This document shows, one piece after another, positions 1 through 6,739 of a stretch of DNA of 64,000 bases. This DNA is from Flavobacteriaceae bacterium UBA3339 (GTDB lineage Bacteria; Bacteroidota; Bacteroidia; Flavobacteriales; Flavobacteriaceae): assembly GCA_002360925.1 (NCBI GenBank), contig DERN01000006.1, forward strand, positions 1 to 64,000, given 5' to 3'. Under the pieces are notes generated by a model that worked only from the letters and a program-made list of their open reading frames with translations, was not told the origin of the DNA and searched no databases. Every line of letters starts with the position of its first letter. Positions within the stretch are counted from its first letter, which is position 1. The translations under genes were made by a program, and so were the position numbers.

Positions 1-264
1 AAGCCGTTACCTTACCTACTAACTAATTGGACGCATGCTCATCTTATACCAATAAATCTTTAATATTAAAATTATGGCATTCTGATATTCTATAAGGTAT
101 TAATCCAAATTTCTCTGGTCTATCCCTTAGTATAAGGTAGATTGCATACACGTTACGTACCCGTTCGCCGGTCTCAGCTTACCGAAGTAACCCTACCCCT
201 CGACTTGCATGTGTTATGCCTTCCGCTAGCGTTCTTCCTGAGCCAGGATCAAACTCTTCATCGT
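1..264 (-). rRNA. rrs: 16S ribosomal RNA, 5' part (cut by window edge)
   Basis: Read on the minus strand, the stretch near 240-262 contains AGAGTTTGATCCTGGCTCAG, the universal start region of bacterial 16S rRNA, followed by the usual helix-rich V1/V2 region and GGCGAACGGGTACGTAACG. The gene runs off the left edge, so only about the first 260 nt are present; the rest of the rRNA operon would lie further left. The exact mature 5' end is a guess to within a few bases. A consensus promoter lies about 145 nt upstream. Confidence 0.97.
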
Positions 265-409
265 ATATTTTTTATATTTTTTGATGTTTGCGTTTATGTG
301 TCTCTCCTTTAAAAGAAGAAACCCTACTCTCTTATTTTGTATGCTGTCAATCCAATATGTCTATGAACGTATTCTCTTATTCCTTTCGCCTTCTCTCGGA
401 AAGCGGTTG

Positions 410-441
410 CAAAAGTAGTAATCTTTTTTAAATCACCAAAA
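410..441 (-). promoter_or_regulatory. rRNA operon promoter, Bacteroidota type
   Basis: On the minus strand a TTTTG box (437-441) and a TACTTTTG box (410-417) are separated by 19 nt, matching the TTTG/TAnnTTTG pattern recognised by the primary sigma factor of Bacteroidota. It is AT-rich upstream, as rRNA promoters usually are, and is the closest promoter to the 16S start. Transcription would start near 400-404, giving a leader of about 140 nt. Confidence 0.75.
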
Positions 442-486
442 CTTTTTTAAAGTTTTTTTTAGATTTTTTTTATTTCCACTTTTCTG

Positions 487-561
487 TGGGCGATGAGGGA
501 TTCGAACCCCCGACCCCCTCGGTGTAAACGAGGTGCTCTGAACCAGCTGAGCTAATCGCCC
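487..561 (-). tRNA. tRNA-Val (anticodon TAC)
   Basis: The minus-strand sequence folds into a standard cloverleaf: 7-bp acceptor stem (555-561 with 488-494), D arm with TTAGCTCAGCTGG, anticodon stem CCTCG/CGAGG around loop TTTACAC, and T arm with GGTTCGAATCC. The anticodon is TAC, so valine. The discriminator base is A and CCA is not encoded. It lies directly upstream of the 16S gene in the same orientation, so it may be co-transcribed with it, but it also has its own consensus promoter. Confidence 0.96.
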
Positions 562-581
562 CTATTTTACAGAACGGACTG

Positions 582-614
582 CAAAGATAAAAACCTTTTC
601 TGTCATAATCCAAA
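582..614 (-). promoter_or_regulatory. promoter of tRNA-Val
   Basis: Minus strand: TTTG (611-614), 21-nt spacer, TATCTTTG (582-589), a full match to the Bacteroidota TTTG/TAnnTTTG pattern. The predicted start is about 10-15 nt before the tRNA, typical of a stable-RNA promoter. Confidence 0.7.
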
Positions 615-681
615 TTTATTTTGAATTATTTTTTTCGTAACTTTATAGGCTTTCTATGAACGTATCTCTGTTTTGAGGTTG

Positions 682-714
682 CAAATATAAGCACTCTTTT
701 TAACTACATCCAAA
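682..714 (-). promoter_or_regulatory. upstream promoter of the tRNA-Val/16S region
   Basis: Minus strand: TTTG (711-714), 21-nt spacer, TATATTTG (682-689). It has the same geometry as the promoter at 582-614 and lies about 100 nt further upstream. The leader it would produce contains the 13-nt string ATACGTTCATAGA, which recurs in the 16S leader. Confidence 0.6.
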
Positions 715-785
715 TATTTTGTAACCTTTTTAGAAAAGTATTTTTAGTGATTTTGAAAATCAAAGAATTAACATATAATAAAACT

Positions 786-817
786 AAAAAAAAGAGCTTT
801 TAAATGAAAGCTCTTTT
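786..817 (-). terminator. terminator of the PepSY-like lipoprotein gene
   Basis: An 11-bp stem (790-800 with 807-817, AAAAGAGCTTT and its complement) followed on the minus strand by a run of T. It sits 28 nt beyond the stop codon of the gene at 845-1342. Confidence 0.75.
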
Positions 818-844
818 ATCAATTTATATCTTTTTACACACTCT

Positions 845-1342
845 TTATTTGTCGATACGAAGGAAATTACCCTGAGAATCGAAGTCTAAATCAATACCCG
901 AAGCTAAATCAATAGAAATTTTATTCTTTTCTTTATCAATAGAAGTCGCAAATGTGTTAGAATAATTCTGTTTTAGGTAACTTTTTATATTTTCAGGAAG
1001 AATATCTTCAGGTAATCCTTTTGGATCTTTCCATTCTAACCAATTTCCATTTTCATCAAAATCTACCTCAGCTCCATCGTTAAACTTCACTTCATAGCTT
1101 TTTCCGATTACAGGAACGTTTTTAATTTCGTAAGAAGCTACATTATTTTGATTATAGTATTTATTAATTACAGTCAAAATACTTTGAGGCAACTCTCTTA
1201 AAGTATTATTTACTGTTTGATTATTTTTATTTGCAGTTGTTTCTTCAACAGAATTTGAAGCCGGAGTAACAACAACTTCTTTTTTACATGCCATAGTAAT
1301 TAAAGAAGCAACAGCCATACTTAATAAGATTTTCTTTTTCAT
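845..1342 (-). CDS. PepSY-like domain lipoprotein
   Basis: A 165-residue exported protein. The N-terminus has MKKKILLSMAVASLITMACK, a signal peptide with a lipobox ending at Cys19. Residues about 50-110 and 112-165 form two similar halves, each with a helix starting at LP-x-x-I, a basic turn, then a strand pair ending in a D-F-D-x-x-G-N-x-L/W pattern. That is the layout of the PepSY-like family (beta-lactamase-inhibitor-like fold, PF11396) common in Bacteroidota. Such proteins sit in the periplasm or outer membrane; no substrate is known. It stands alone between the rRNA promoter region and tRNA-Trp, with its own terminator. The family call rests on the repeat pattern only. Confidence 0.75.
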   Translation of the reverse strand: MKKKILLSMAVASLITMACKKEVVVTPASNSVEETTANKNNQTVNNTLRELPQSILTVINKYYNQNNVASYEIKNVPVIGKSYEVKFNDGAEVDFDENGNWLEWKDPKGLPEDILPENIKSYLKQNYSNTFATSIDKEKNKISIDLASGIDLDFDSQGNFLRIDK

Positions 1343-1502
1343 GATAATTTTTACTTTAAAGATACAAAGTTTGATTCATTTCTTTACATCTAAATTTCAT
1401 AAAGTTATTGGAATCATTTTTCGACAAGTCTGTATTTCAGTTTCTTAATAAAAAAGATTATTTAAATCTGAAAAACATTAGGTTTTATATAACTTTTGCG
1501 TT

Positions 1503-1510
1503 TATATTTG
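1503..1510 (+). promoter_or_regulatory. probable -7 box of tRNA-Trp
   Basis: TATATTTG matches TAnnTTTG exactly and lies 17 nt before the tRNA. A clear TTTG -33 box at the usual distance is not visible, so only the -7 element is given. Confidence 0.5.
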
Positions 1511-1527
1511 CAACCGAATTACAATCT

Positions 1528-1598
1528 ACGGGTGTAGTTCAAGGGTAGAATAGCGGTCTCCAAAACCGTTGATGGGGGTTCGAATCCCTCCACCCGTG
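1528..1598 (+). tRNA. tRNA-Trp (anticodon CCA)
   Basis: A 71-nt cloverleaf: acceptor ACGGGTG with CACCCGT, short D arm GTTCAAGGGTAGAAT, anticodon stem GCGGT/ACCGT with loop CTCCAAA, and T arm GGGGTTCGAATCCC. The anticodon CCA reads UGG (tryptophan). The discriminator base is G, as is usual for bacterial tRNA-Trp. CCA is not fully encoded. A strong hairpin terminator follows within 10 nt. Confidence 0.96.
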
Positions 1599-1603
1599 CA
1601 TAA

Positions 1604-1630
1604 AAAAACCAGCTTTATAAGCTGGTTTTT
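1604..1630. terminator. bidirectional terminator after tRNA-Trp
   Basis: AAAAACCAGC, a 7-nt loop, GCTGGTTTTT. It serves the tRNA-Trp gene on the plus strand and the convergent membrane-protein gene ending at 1634 on the minus strand. Confidence 0.85.
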
Positions 1631-1633
1631 GTT

Positions 1634-2611
1634 TTATAATCCTAACTGAATTCCTAAACTCCAATAATTCTGATCAACTGTATTGTTTTTAAACACCGGA
1701 TTTAAATCGTATTTAAAAACCAATTTTACTTGATCCCATCCTGCATAAGCCGATAATCCATACTGAAAATCATTTACATTCCAATTTCCTTTTTGCTGTT
1801 CATAAACTTTGTATCCATCAGCGTTATTATAACGTAAATGTTGTTTTGAATTGATATTATATCCAATATATCCACCTAAACCAAAATTAAGCCCCGTTTT
1901 GGTTGTGAATCTACGATTTGCTTCGTTATATGTTTTAGTGCTTGTTGTAAAATCTAACGAAATAGGAATTGTGATATAGGTATTTCTTAAATAAGCATAG
2001 TTTTTACGTAATTCTTTATCAGAAGTCGCAGTTATAGTTTGATTTCCATTTAAAGCAAATTCTTTATTCTGCGTTGTAGCCAAACCATTATATTTAAATC
2101 CTAATCCGTAACGAATTCCCCATTTATTATTGGTTTTACTAAAAGGCGCACGAACTGCAATTCCCCATTCTACATAATTTGAACGAAGATAACCAAACTC
2201 AGAATTAGCAAAAGCTCCGTCAGTCGCAACATTCCCAACTCCAACAGCTACATAAGGCATTACAACTTTTCGATATTTAACTACCGTATCTAATTCAACT
2301 CCCATTGCAAAATCGAACGGATTGTTTTCTTTTCCCCAATTGTAATCAAATTCTTCATCAGATTCGGCTGTAAGAGAATCATCATTCAATTCAGAAATTT
2401 TCGAAATAACATAATACGCTTCATTTTCGGTGATATTTCCTTCTGAAACTTGTTCGTTTACTACTTCTATTTTATCTTTTAAAGATAAACTTTCACTTTC
2501 GTAAGCAGTTTTTAAAACCTGATTGTTGCTAATGATTGACACAGCATCTACTTCTTGAGCTTGTGTTGTAAAGCCAAAAGCTAATAACGCAATACATAAT
2601 AATTTTCTCAT
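1634..2611 (-). CDS. outer-membrane beta-barrel protein
   Basis: A 325-residue protein with a cleavable signal peptide (MRKLLCIALLAFGFTTQAQ). Residues 25-90 are acidic and probably helical; from about 95 on the chain alternates in amphipathic strands with aromatic girdles (for example YVEWGIAVRAPF, WGIRYGLGFKY) and ends in YWSLGIQLGL, the kind of C-terminal strand seen in small outer-membrane barrels. It is the last gene of a cluster starting with an ECF sigma factor at 4971. It resembles its upstream neighbour (2732-3784) in layout: helical N-part, barrel, and a C-terminus of the form QNxWSLG/QNVFNFS. Function unknown; a porin-like or sensor role is only an inference. Confidence 0.7.
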   Translation of the reverse strand: MRKLLCIALLAFGFTTQAQEVDAVSIISNNQVLKTAYESESLSLKDKIEVVNEQVSEGNITENEAYYVISKISELNDDSLTAESDEEFDYNWGKENNPFDFAMGVELDTVVKYRKVVMPYVAVGVGNVATDGAFANSEFGYLRSNYVEWGIAVRAPFSKTNNKWGIRYGLGFKYNGLATTQNKEFALNGNQTITATSDKELRKNYAYLRNTYITIPISLDFTTSTKTYNEANRRFTTKTGLNFGLGGYIGYNINSKQHLRYNNADGYKVYEQQKGNWNVNDFQYGLSAYAGWDQVKLVFKYDLNPVFKNNTVDQNYWSLGIQLGL

Positions 2612-2731
2612 AAATACTTTCTATTTTTTAATAAGTAGGATTTTGATTAAATATGTTACAGCTTTAACAAAGTTTATGCCGTTTTTTAACGTTATTTTAA
2701 TAATCTGAGAATCTTGAAATAATCTCCATAT

Positions 2732-3784
2732 TTATAACAATTCCAAAACAACACTGAAATTAAACACATTTTGATCTGCAAACGATTTTTTGAATACGTG
2801 ATTTAAATTGTAAGTATATCGAAAACTTATATTATCGTATCCGACATAAGCTCCTACACCATAAATAAATTGATTTGCATTGAATTTAGCACCTGTACTT
2901 TGTCTGTATTTTTCTCCGTTTTGCGTATACACTAAATTACGGTTCATTGCACTGTATCCGATAAATCCGCCTGCTCCTAAATAGAACGATTGACGAGATT
3001 TAATTATAGTATTCCCGAACTCATCGAATTTCTTTTTTGAAAAGTCATATTCTATGTAATTTGAAAGCTTAAAATCAACCATATACATTGTTGATTTTTT
3101 TAATTTGAAATCTCCGTTAATAAACTTCTCTACATCAACTAATTCTGTTTTGTTATCAATACTTTCAATGGTTTTGTCATCATTAAATTTAAATGTATGC
3201 GTTATCATATCAAACGAGGATCTCCAAAACCAAGGCGAAACATCCTTTCCAATTCTAGTTTTTACTCCAAAACCAACTCCAAAAGACGAAAAAACATTTT
3301 TTGTATCATAATAATCTTGTTTCAATTTCCCATCCACCATCATATAACTTGATCCAAAATTATAATCAATAAAAAACAATGATTTTTTCTCAATCAATTG
3401 TTTTTGATACGCACTCATATCTGTACTGAAGTTGATATTGTCTTCAATTTTATTATTGATGAGTTTTTTAATTCTATCTTCCTGTAATTTAGTTTCCTCT
3501 TCGATTTGCTTGGCATAAAATTCGGCTTTAGCAATCCTTAAAGAATCTGCTTCCTCTTTTGAAAGTTCATTACGATCTACCCTTTTTTCAATTTCGTTTA
3601 AATCGTTTTTCAGTTTGTCTTTATTTGTTTTTATAATGACATCGATATCATACGAAATATCATTTACTTTTCGAGTAAATTCAGTTTCTGTTTGTACTGG
3701 TCTTTTATCGCTAAAAAAATCCTGTGCTTGCAGATTAAAAGTGCTTGCTAAGAGCGCTGCTACGATTACGATTGTTTCTCTCAT
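2732..3784 (-). CDS. outer-membrane beta-barrel protein with helical N-domain
   Basis: A 350-residue protein with a signal peptide (MRETIVIVAALLASTFNLQAQ). Residues 35-120 are strongly charged and heptad-like (KNDLNEIEKRVDRNELSKEE and following), suggesting a periplasmic coiled coil. Residues 130-350 are beta-rich with barrel-like strands such as FYLGAGGFIGYSAMN and FIYGVGAYVGYDNISFRYTY, closely parallel to the neighbour at 1634-2611 (GGYIGYN, YGLSAYAGWDQVKLVFKYD). The two are therefore likely paralogues. It starts 4 nt after the anti-sigma-like gene ends, so it belongs to the same operon. A role as effector or signal receptor of that sigma factor is inferred. Confidence 0.7.
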   Translation of the reverse strand: MRETIVIVAALLASTFNLQAQDFFSDKRPVQTETEFTRKVNDISYDIDVIIKTNKDKLKNDLNEIEKRVDRNELSKEEADSLRIAKAEFYAKQIEEETKLQEDRIKKLINNKIEDNINFSTDMSAYQKQLIEKKSLFFIDYNFGSSYMMVDGKLKQDYYDTKNVFSSFGVGFGVKTRIGKDVSPWFWRSSFDMITHTFKFNDDKTIESIDNKTELVDVEKFINGDFKLKKSTMYMVDFKLSNYIEYDFSKKKFDEFGNTIIKSRQSFYLGAGGFIGYSAMNRNLVYTQNGEKYRQSTGAKFNANQFIYGVGAYVGYDNISFRYTYNLNHVFKKSFADQNVFNFSVVLELL

Positions 3785-3788
3785 GAGT

Positions 3789-4433
3789 TTATTTGTTTTT
3801 ATGTTCTACTACAGTATTTATTTCTTTTACTTTCTTCCAGAAATTCTGACCATCCGTTAATGTATTTTCAACTTGTCGTTCAATTTCAGCACTTCGCAAC
3901 AACTTTCTAGCATTTACTTTGATTTCTACATCTGATTTCTGAACCAATTCTGCAACAACATGCTCATTTTCTTTTATTGATGACTTTTCATTAAGATTCG
4001 CTACAGCAACTGTTTCTGTTTTTTCTTCTTTAAAAGGAGTTAATTCTTTTGTAATCTTTATAATATGATTGCGAAATATTTTTTCTTCATTTTCTTTTAT
4101 TTTTTCTTGCTTTGAAGAATCGCTTGTTAAAATATTTTCATTTTTACCTTCAGCCTTTTTTTCTTCTTCAGTCACATCATTTACAACAAAGCTTTCTCGT
4201 GTTTTTGTATCCAGAACAGGAACTTCCGACTTTTCTTTAGACAGCCAAATTCCAAGAAACAAAACAAGAGAAGCCGCAATTGGTATTAAATAGAAATACG
4301 TTTTTTGTTTCTTTTTATGTATTGTTTTTTCTTCGTTCAAAAGAGTTTCCATTCTGTTCCATGCATTTTCTGAAGGCTGAATTTTTCTTCCTTCGAAATG
4401 TTTTTTCAAATCTTTTTCAAAATCCTCCATCAT
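3789..4433 (-). CDS. single-span membrane protein, probable anti-sigma-like regulator
   Basis: 214 residues. Residues 1-42 are charged and include the pattern FEKDLKKHFEGRKIQPSENA, usual in Bacteroidota proteins that follow ECF sigma genes. One transmembrane helix at about 45-64 (YFYLIPIAASLVLFLGIWLS) is followed by a long, Lys/Glu-rich periplasmic part. The gene overlaps the sigma factor gene by 17 nt, so the two are translated together. The layout (cytoplasmic N-part, one helix, periplasmic tail) fits an anti-sigma factor, but no zinc-binding anti-sigma motif (HxxxCxxC) is visible, so the call is by context. Start: two ATG codons in a row (4433 and 4430); either is possible. Confidence 0.6.
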   Translation of the reverse strand: MMEDFEKDLKKHFEGRKIQPSENAWNRMETLLNEEKTIHKKKQKTYFYLIPIAASLVLFLGIWLSKEKSEVPVLDTKTRESFVVNDVTEEEKKAEGKNENILTSDSSKQEKIKENEEKIFRNHIIKITKELTPFKEEKTETVAVANLNEKSSIKENEHVVAELVQKSDVEIKVNARKLLRSAEIERQVENTLTDGQNFWKKVKEINTVVEHKNK

Positions 4434-4971
4434 TATATCTATTTGATTCTATTTGTTGTTTTAATATTTTTTTCGCGTAAGCAAGTTGCGACTTAGATGT
4501 TCCGACCGAAATATTTAAAAGCTCGGCAATTTCCTGATGTTTATATCCTTCTATTACGCTTAAAACAAAAACATATTTACAGCCTTTTGGTAATTTATCA
4601 ATCAAAACCTGATAATCGTTTATTGATTCCTGACGTGTTGATATAACCGATAACTGACTTTGAGTTACATCATCAAGAAAAACCAATTCCTTTCTTTGTC
4701 TTAAAAACGAAATACATTCGCGAATCATAATTCTTCTAATCCACCCTTCTAAACTTCCTTCGCTTTTAAATTGATTTATGTGGTTGAAAACTTTCATAAA
4801 TGCATGCAACATCACATCTTCTGCATCGTGAAAATCTTTAATATATTGACGACAAGTACTAAGCATTGTGGGCGAATAATGCTCGAATAATTGTTTTTGC
4901 GCCAGTCGATCTTGATTAACAACTTGCTCGATTAACTGATTTTCAGAAAATTTTAATGTATACAACTTCAA
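4417..4971 (-). CDS. ECF-type RNA polymerase sigma factor
   Basis: 184 residues with region 2 at about 28-95 (LFEHYSPTMLSTCRQYIKDF, then AEDVMLHAFMKVF, the DAEDVxQExF-like core, and EGWIRRIMIRECISFLR) and region 4 at about 125-175 (LPKGCKYVFVLSVIEGYKHQ, then EIAELLNISVGTSKSQLAYA, a helix-turn-helix). It directs RNA polymerase to a specific regulon. No ATG is available at the right place; the start chosen is TTG at 4971, because the sequence KLYTLKFSENQLIEQVVNQD lines up with the usual N-terminus of this group. It heads the cluster with the overlapping membrane protein and two barrel proteins, so it probably drives at least its own operon. Confidence 0.9.
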   Translation of the reverse strand: MKLYTLKFSENQLIEQVVNQDRLAQKQLFEHYSPTMLSTCRQYIKDFHDAEDVMLHAFMKVFNHINQFKSEGSLEGWIRRIMIRECISFLRQRKELVFLDDVTQSQLSVISTRQESINDYQVLIDKLPKGCKYVFVLSVIEGYKHQEIAELLNISVGTSKSQLAYAKKILKQQIESNRYNDGGF

Positions 4972-5082
4972 TTTTTTGGTTCTTTAATTATATAGACGCT
5001 AAAAAAACAGAAAAGGTTGGAATGAAGATTCTTTTTTTTAACTTTTTTCAAAGAAAACATATTTTGCGATTTAGCGGAAATA

Positions 5083-5107
5083 AAAAAAGCAGCTAAATTG
5101 CTGCTTC
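5083..5107 (-). terminator. terminator of the MBL hydrolase gene
   Basis: AAGCAGC (5088-5094), 6-nt loop, GCTGCTT (5101-5107), followed on the minus strand by a run of seven T. It starts 4 nt past the stop codon of the gene at 5111-6013. Confidence 0.75.
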
Positions 5108-5110
5108 TTA

Positions 5111-6013
5111 TTATATTCTCCCTTGTTCTTTTAGTTTCCAATAACGGAGTAATCCGTTTACCGACATCCAACTTGGGTTAGCGTATTCATAAACCTGAAT
5201 CTCTTCGTTTGTTAATCCTTTTAGCTTAAAAGCATCGGAAGTAAATTTCATAAACTTCGGAATAATTTCTTCGGTCGGAGTTTTGTCATCATAAAAAGGC
5301 TTTATAAAATCTGCCCAACTATCTAGTTCTTTCTCTAAATCGTCTAGTAATTGAAGAGGATTTTCATGTTTAGCAAAATGTGTTAAATACAAATAATTTG
5401 GTTTTGCATCGCGCAGTTTTTGCAAAGATTGTTTCCATAATTCGATATTAATATCTGGTGGCGGACATGGCGGAACCACTGGACCGTTCTCTATTTTACA
5501 ACCTGCAACATCGCCGGTAAAAATAAGATCGTTTAATTGATAGGCGTTATGATGGATAGCATGCCCTGGCGTATAAATAACTTTAAATTGCACATCGTCA
5601 AAATCAATCATATCTCCGTCGTTTGTAGCAATTAATCGATCTTCTGCAATAGGCTCCATCTTTCCCCAAAGCCTATTCATATCATCTCCGTAAATCATAG
5701 CAGCAGAATTCCATAATTTTTCAGGATTTGCTAAATGTGGCAATCCTATTTCGTGTACATAAATTTTTGCACCTTGTTGAGCAAATTTCCACGCAGCGCC
5801 CGCATGATCGAAATGAATATGCGTTAAAAGAACCGCATAAATATCAGAAGTTTTATATCCAGCATTTTCAATTCCTCTTGCTAAAGTTTCGTAAGTTGAT
5901 TCAGGTCCCGACTCGATTAAAATAGGTCCTTTTGAAGTATTAATTAGAAAAGAACCAATAGATTCTTTTGTATTTTGAAAATTTAGATCAATGACCTGTA
6001 CGGTAGTATTCAT
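5111..6013 (-). CDS. MBL-fold metallo-hydrolase
   Basis: 300 residues, cytoplasmic (no signal peptide). The metallo-beta-lactamase metal motif HIHFDHAG is at about 66-73; further ligands are the H of TPGHAIHH (about 151) and D of FTGDVAG (about 171), and a late His in LTHFAKH. These give the two-metal site of the glyoxalase II/lactonase-like branch. The C-terminal 80 residues are helical (LDDLEKELDSWADFIKPF), as in ring-opening or thioesterase-type MBL enzymes. Substrate cannot be read from the sequence. The gene stands alone between a palindromic element upstream and its own terminator. Confidence 0.88.
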   Translation of the reverse strand: MNTTVQVIDLNFQNTKESIGSFLINTSKGPILIESGPESTYETLARGIENAGYKTSDIYAVLLTHIHFDHAGAAWKFAQQGAKIYVHEIGLPHLANPEKLWNSAAMIYGDDMNRLWGKMEPIAEDRLIATNDGDMIDFDDVQFKVIYTPGHAIHHNAYQLNDLIFTGDVAGCKIENGPVVPPCPPPDINIELWKQSLQKLRDAKPNYLYLTHFAKHENPLQLLDDLEKELDSWADFIKPFYDDKTPTEEIIPKFMKFTSDAFKLKGLTNEEIQVYEYANPSWMSVNGLLRYWKLKEQGRI

Positions 6014-6039
6014 AATTAAAGCGACTTAGAAAAATTGAT

Positions 6040-6164
6040 AAAAAGCTGTCTAAAAATCTAAACGATTCGTTTAGTTTGTCATTCCGACGTAGGAGGAATC
6101 TCTAAATTAAAGATTCTTCATTTCACTACGTTTCATTCTGAATGCCACTTTTAGACAACTTTTT
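6040..6164. repeat. 125-bp composite palindrome (REP/MITE-like element)
   Basis: The ends are 16-nt inverted repeats with one mismatch (AAAAAGCTGTCTAAAA at 6040-6055, TTTTAGACAACTTTTT at 6149-6164). Inside lie two facing copies of a REP-like unit: one reading CATTCCGACGTAGGAGGAAT from about 6081, the other, on the opposite strand, reading CATTCAGAATGAAACGTAGT ending near 6145. They meet at a short centre (ATCTctaaattaaAGAT). It lies between the Gre-like gene stop (6169) and the MBL hydrolase start (6013) and could also act as a terminator. No transposase and no second copy were seen in this window. Confidence 0.65.
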
Positions 6165-6168
6165 AATT

Positions 6169-6624
6169 TTAAATTATTTCATAAATTTCGTAAAGTTTCC
6201 CGTTGAATTCAAACGAATCGCCTGGTTTTTTAGTTTTCATTACTTGATAAATAGGAGCGTCGGTACTAATTCCAACATATTTTTCTCCGTTCCATTCAAA
6301 ATCCTTAATTGCCAATCCAATCACAAAACTGAAAACATTTGTAACTACAACATTTCCTTCTACAACATCTGTAGATTCTTCGGGACGAAGCGCCTTAAAT
6401 CTGTTTAATTTTTCTTGTTCTACTTTTAAACGATGTTCTAAATTCATTGCAGATTCGGTACTTTGCGATTGCTGAGCAAAATCATCGGTCGAAAGAGACG
6501 ATTCTTCATCCAAATCGGCACTTTCGGCATACATATTTTTAACTTCCTCTAATTTTGAAAGTTCATTTTCTTTAAGCTGAATCAAATATTGAATCACTTC
6601 TTTTCTTTCGTGCTTTTTCTTCAT
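6169..6624 (-). CDS. GreA/GreB-like transcript factor (putative)
   Basis: 151 residues, no signal peptide. Residues 1-35 and 65-85 form charged helices that could make the Gre-type antiparallel coiled coil. Residues 95-151 look like the Gre C-terminal domain: hydrophobic strands (VFSFVIGLAIKDFEWNG), then APIYQVMKTKKPGDSFEFNG and YEIYEII, comparable to the ALLGKKxGDxV...YEIxxI ending of GreA. If right, it binds near the secondary channel of RNA polymerase. The acidic tip residues between the two helices are the DLDEESSLSTDD stretch. It is shorter at the N-terminus than true GreA, so a related flavobacterial subgroup is more likely than GreA itself. Confidence 0.55.
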   Translation of the reverse strand: MKKKHERKEVIQYLIQLKENELSKLEEVKNMYAESADLDEESSLSTDDFAQQSQSTESAMNLEHRLKVEQEKLNRFKALRPEESTDVVEGNVVVTNVFSFVIGLAIKDFEWNGEKYVGISTDAPIYQVMKTKKPGDSFEFNGKLYEIYEII

Positions 6625-6678
6625 AATTATAATACTTCTTTACGTAAATATAAGAATTTTAGAGAGATAACGAAAACA

Positions 6679-6705
6679 AAAAGTGCTTCGAAATGAAGCA
6701 CTTTT
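6679..6705 (-). terminator. terminator of rlmN
   Basis: AAAAGTGCTT (6679-6688), 7-nt loop, AAGCACTTTT (6696-6705), with A-rich DNA on the left giving a T run in the minus-strand transcript. It follows the rlmN stop at 6740. Confidence 0.75.
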
Positions 6706-6739
6706 ACTATTTTATCTAAATTCGAAATCAAATTTCTTT

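Noticed and set aside
4417..4971. Sigma factor as truncated because it has no ATG
   Set aside because: Both sigma regions are complete and the TTG start gives the family N-terminus, so it is intact.
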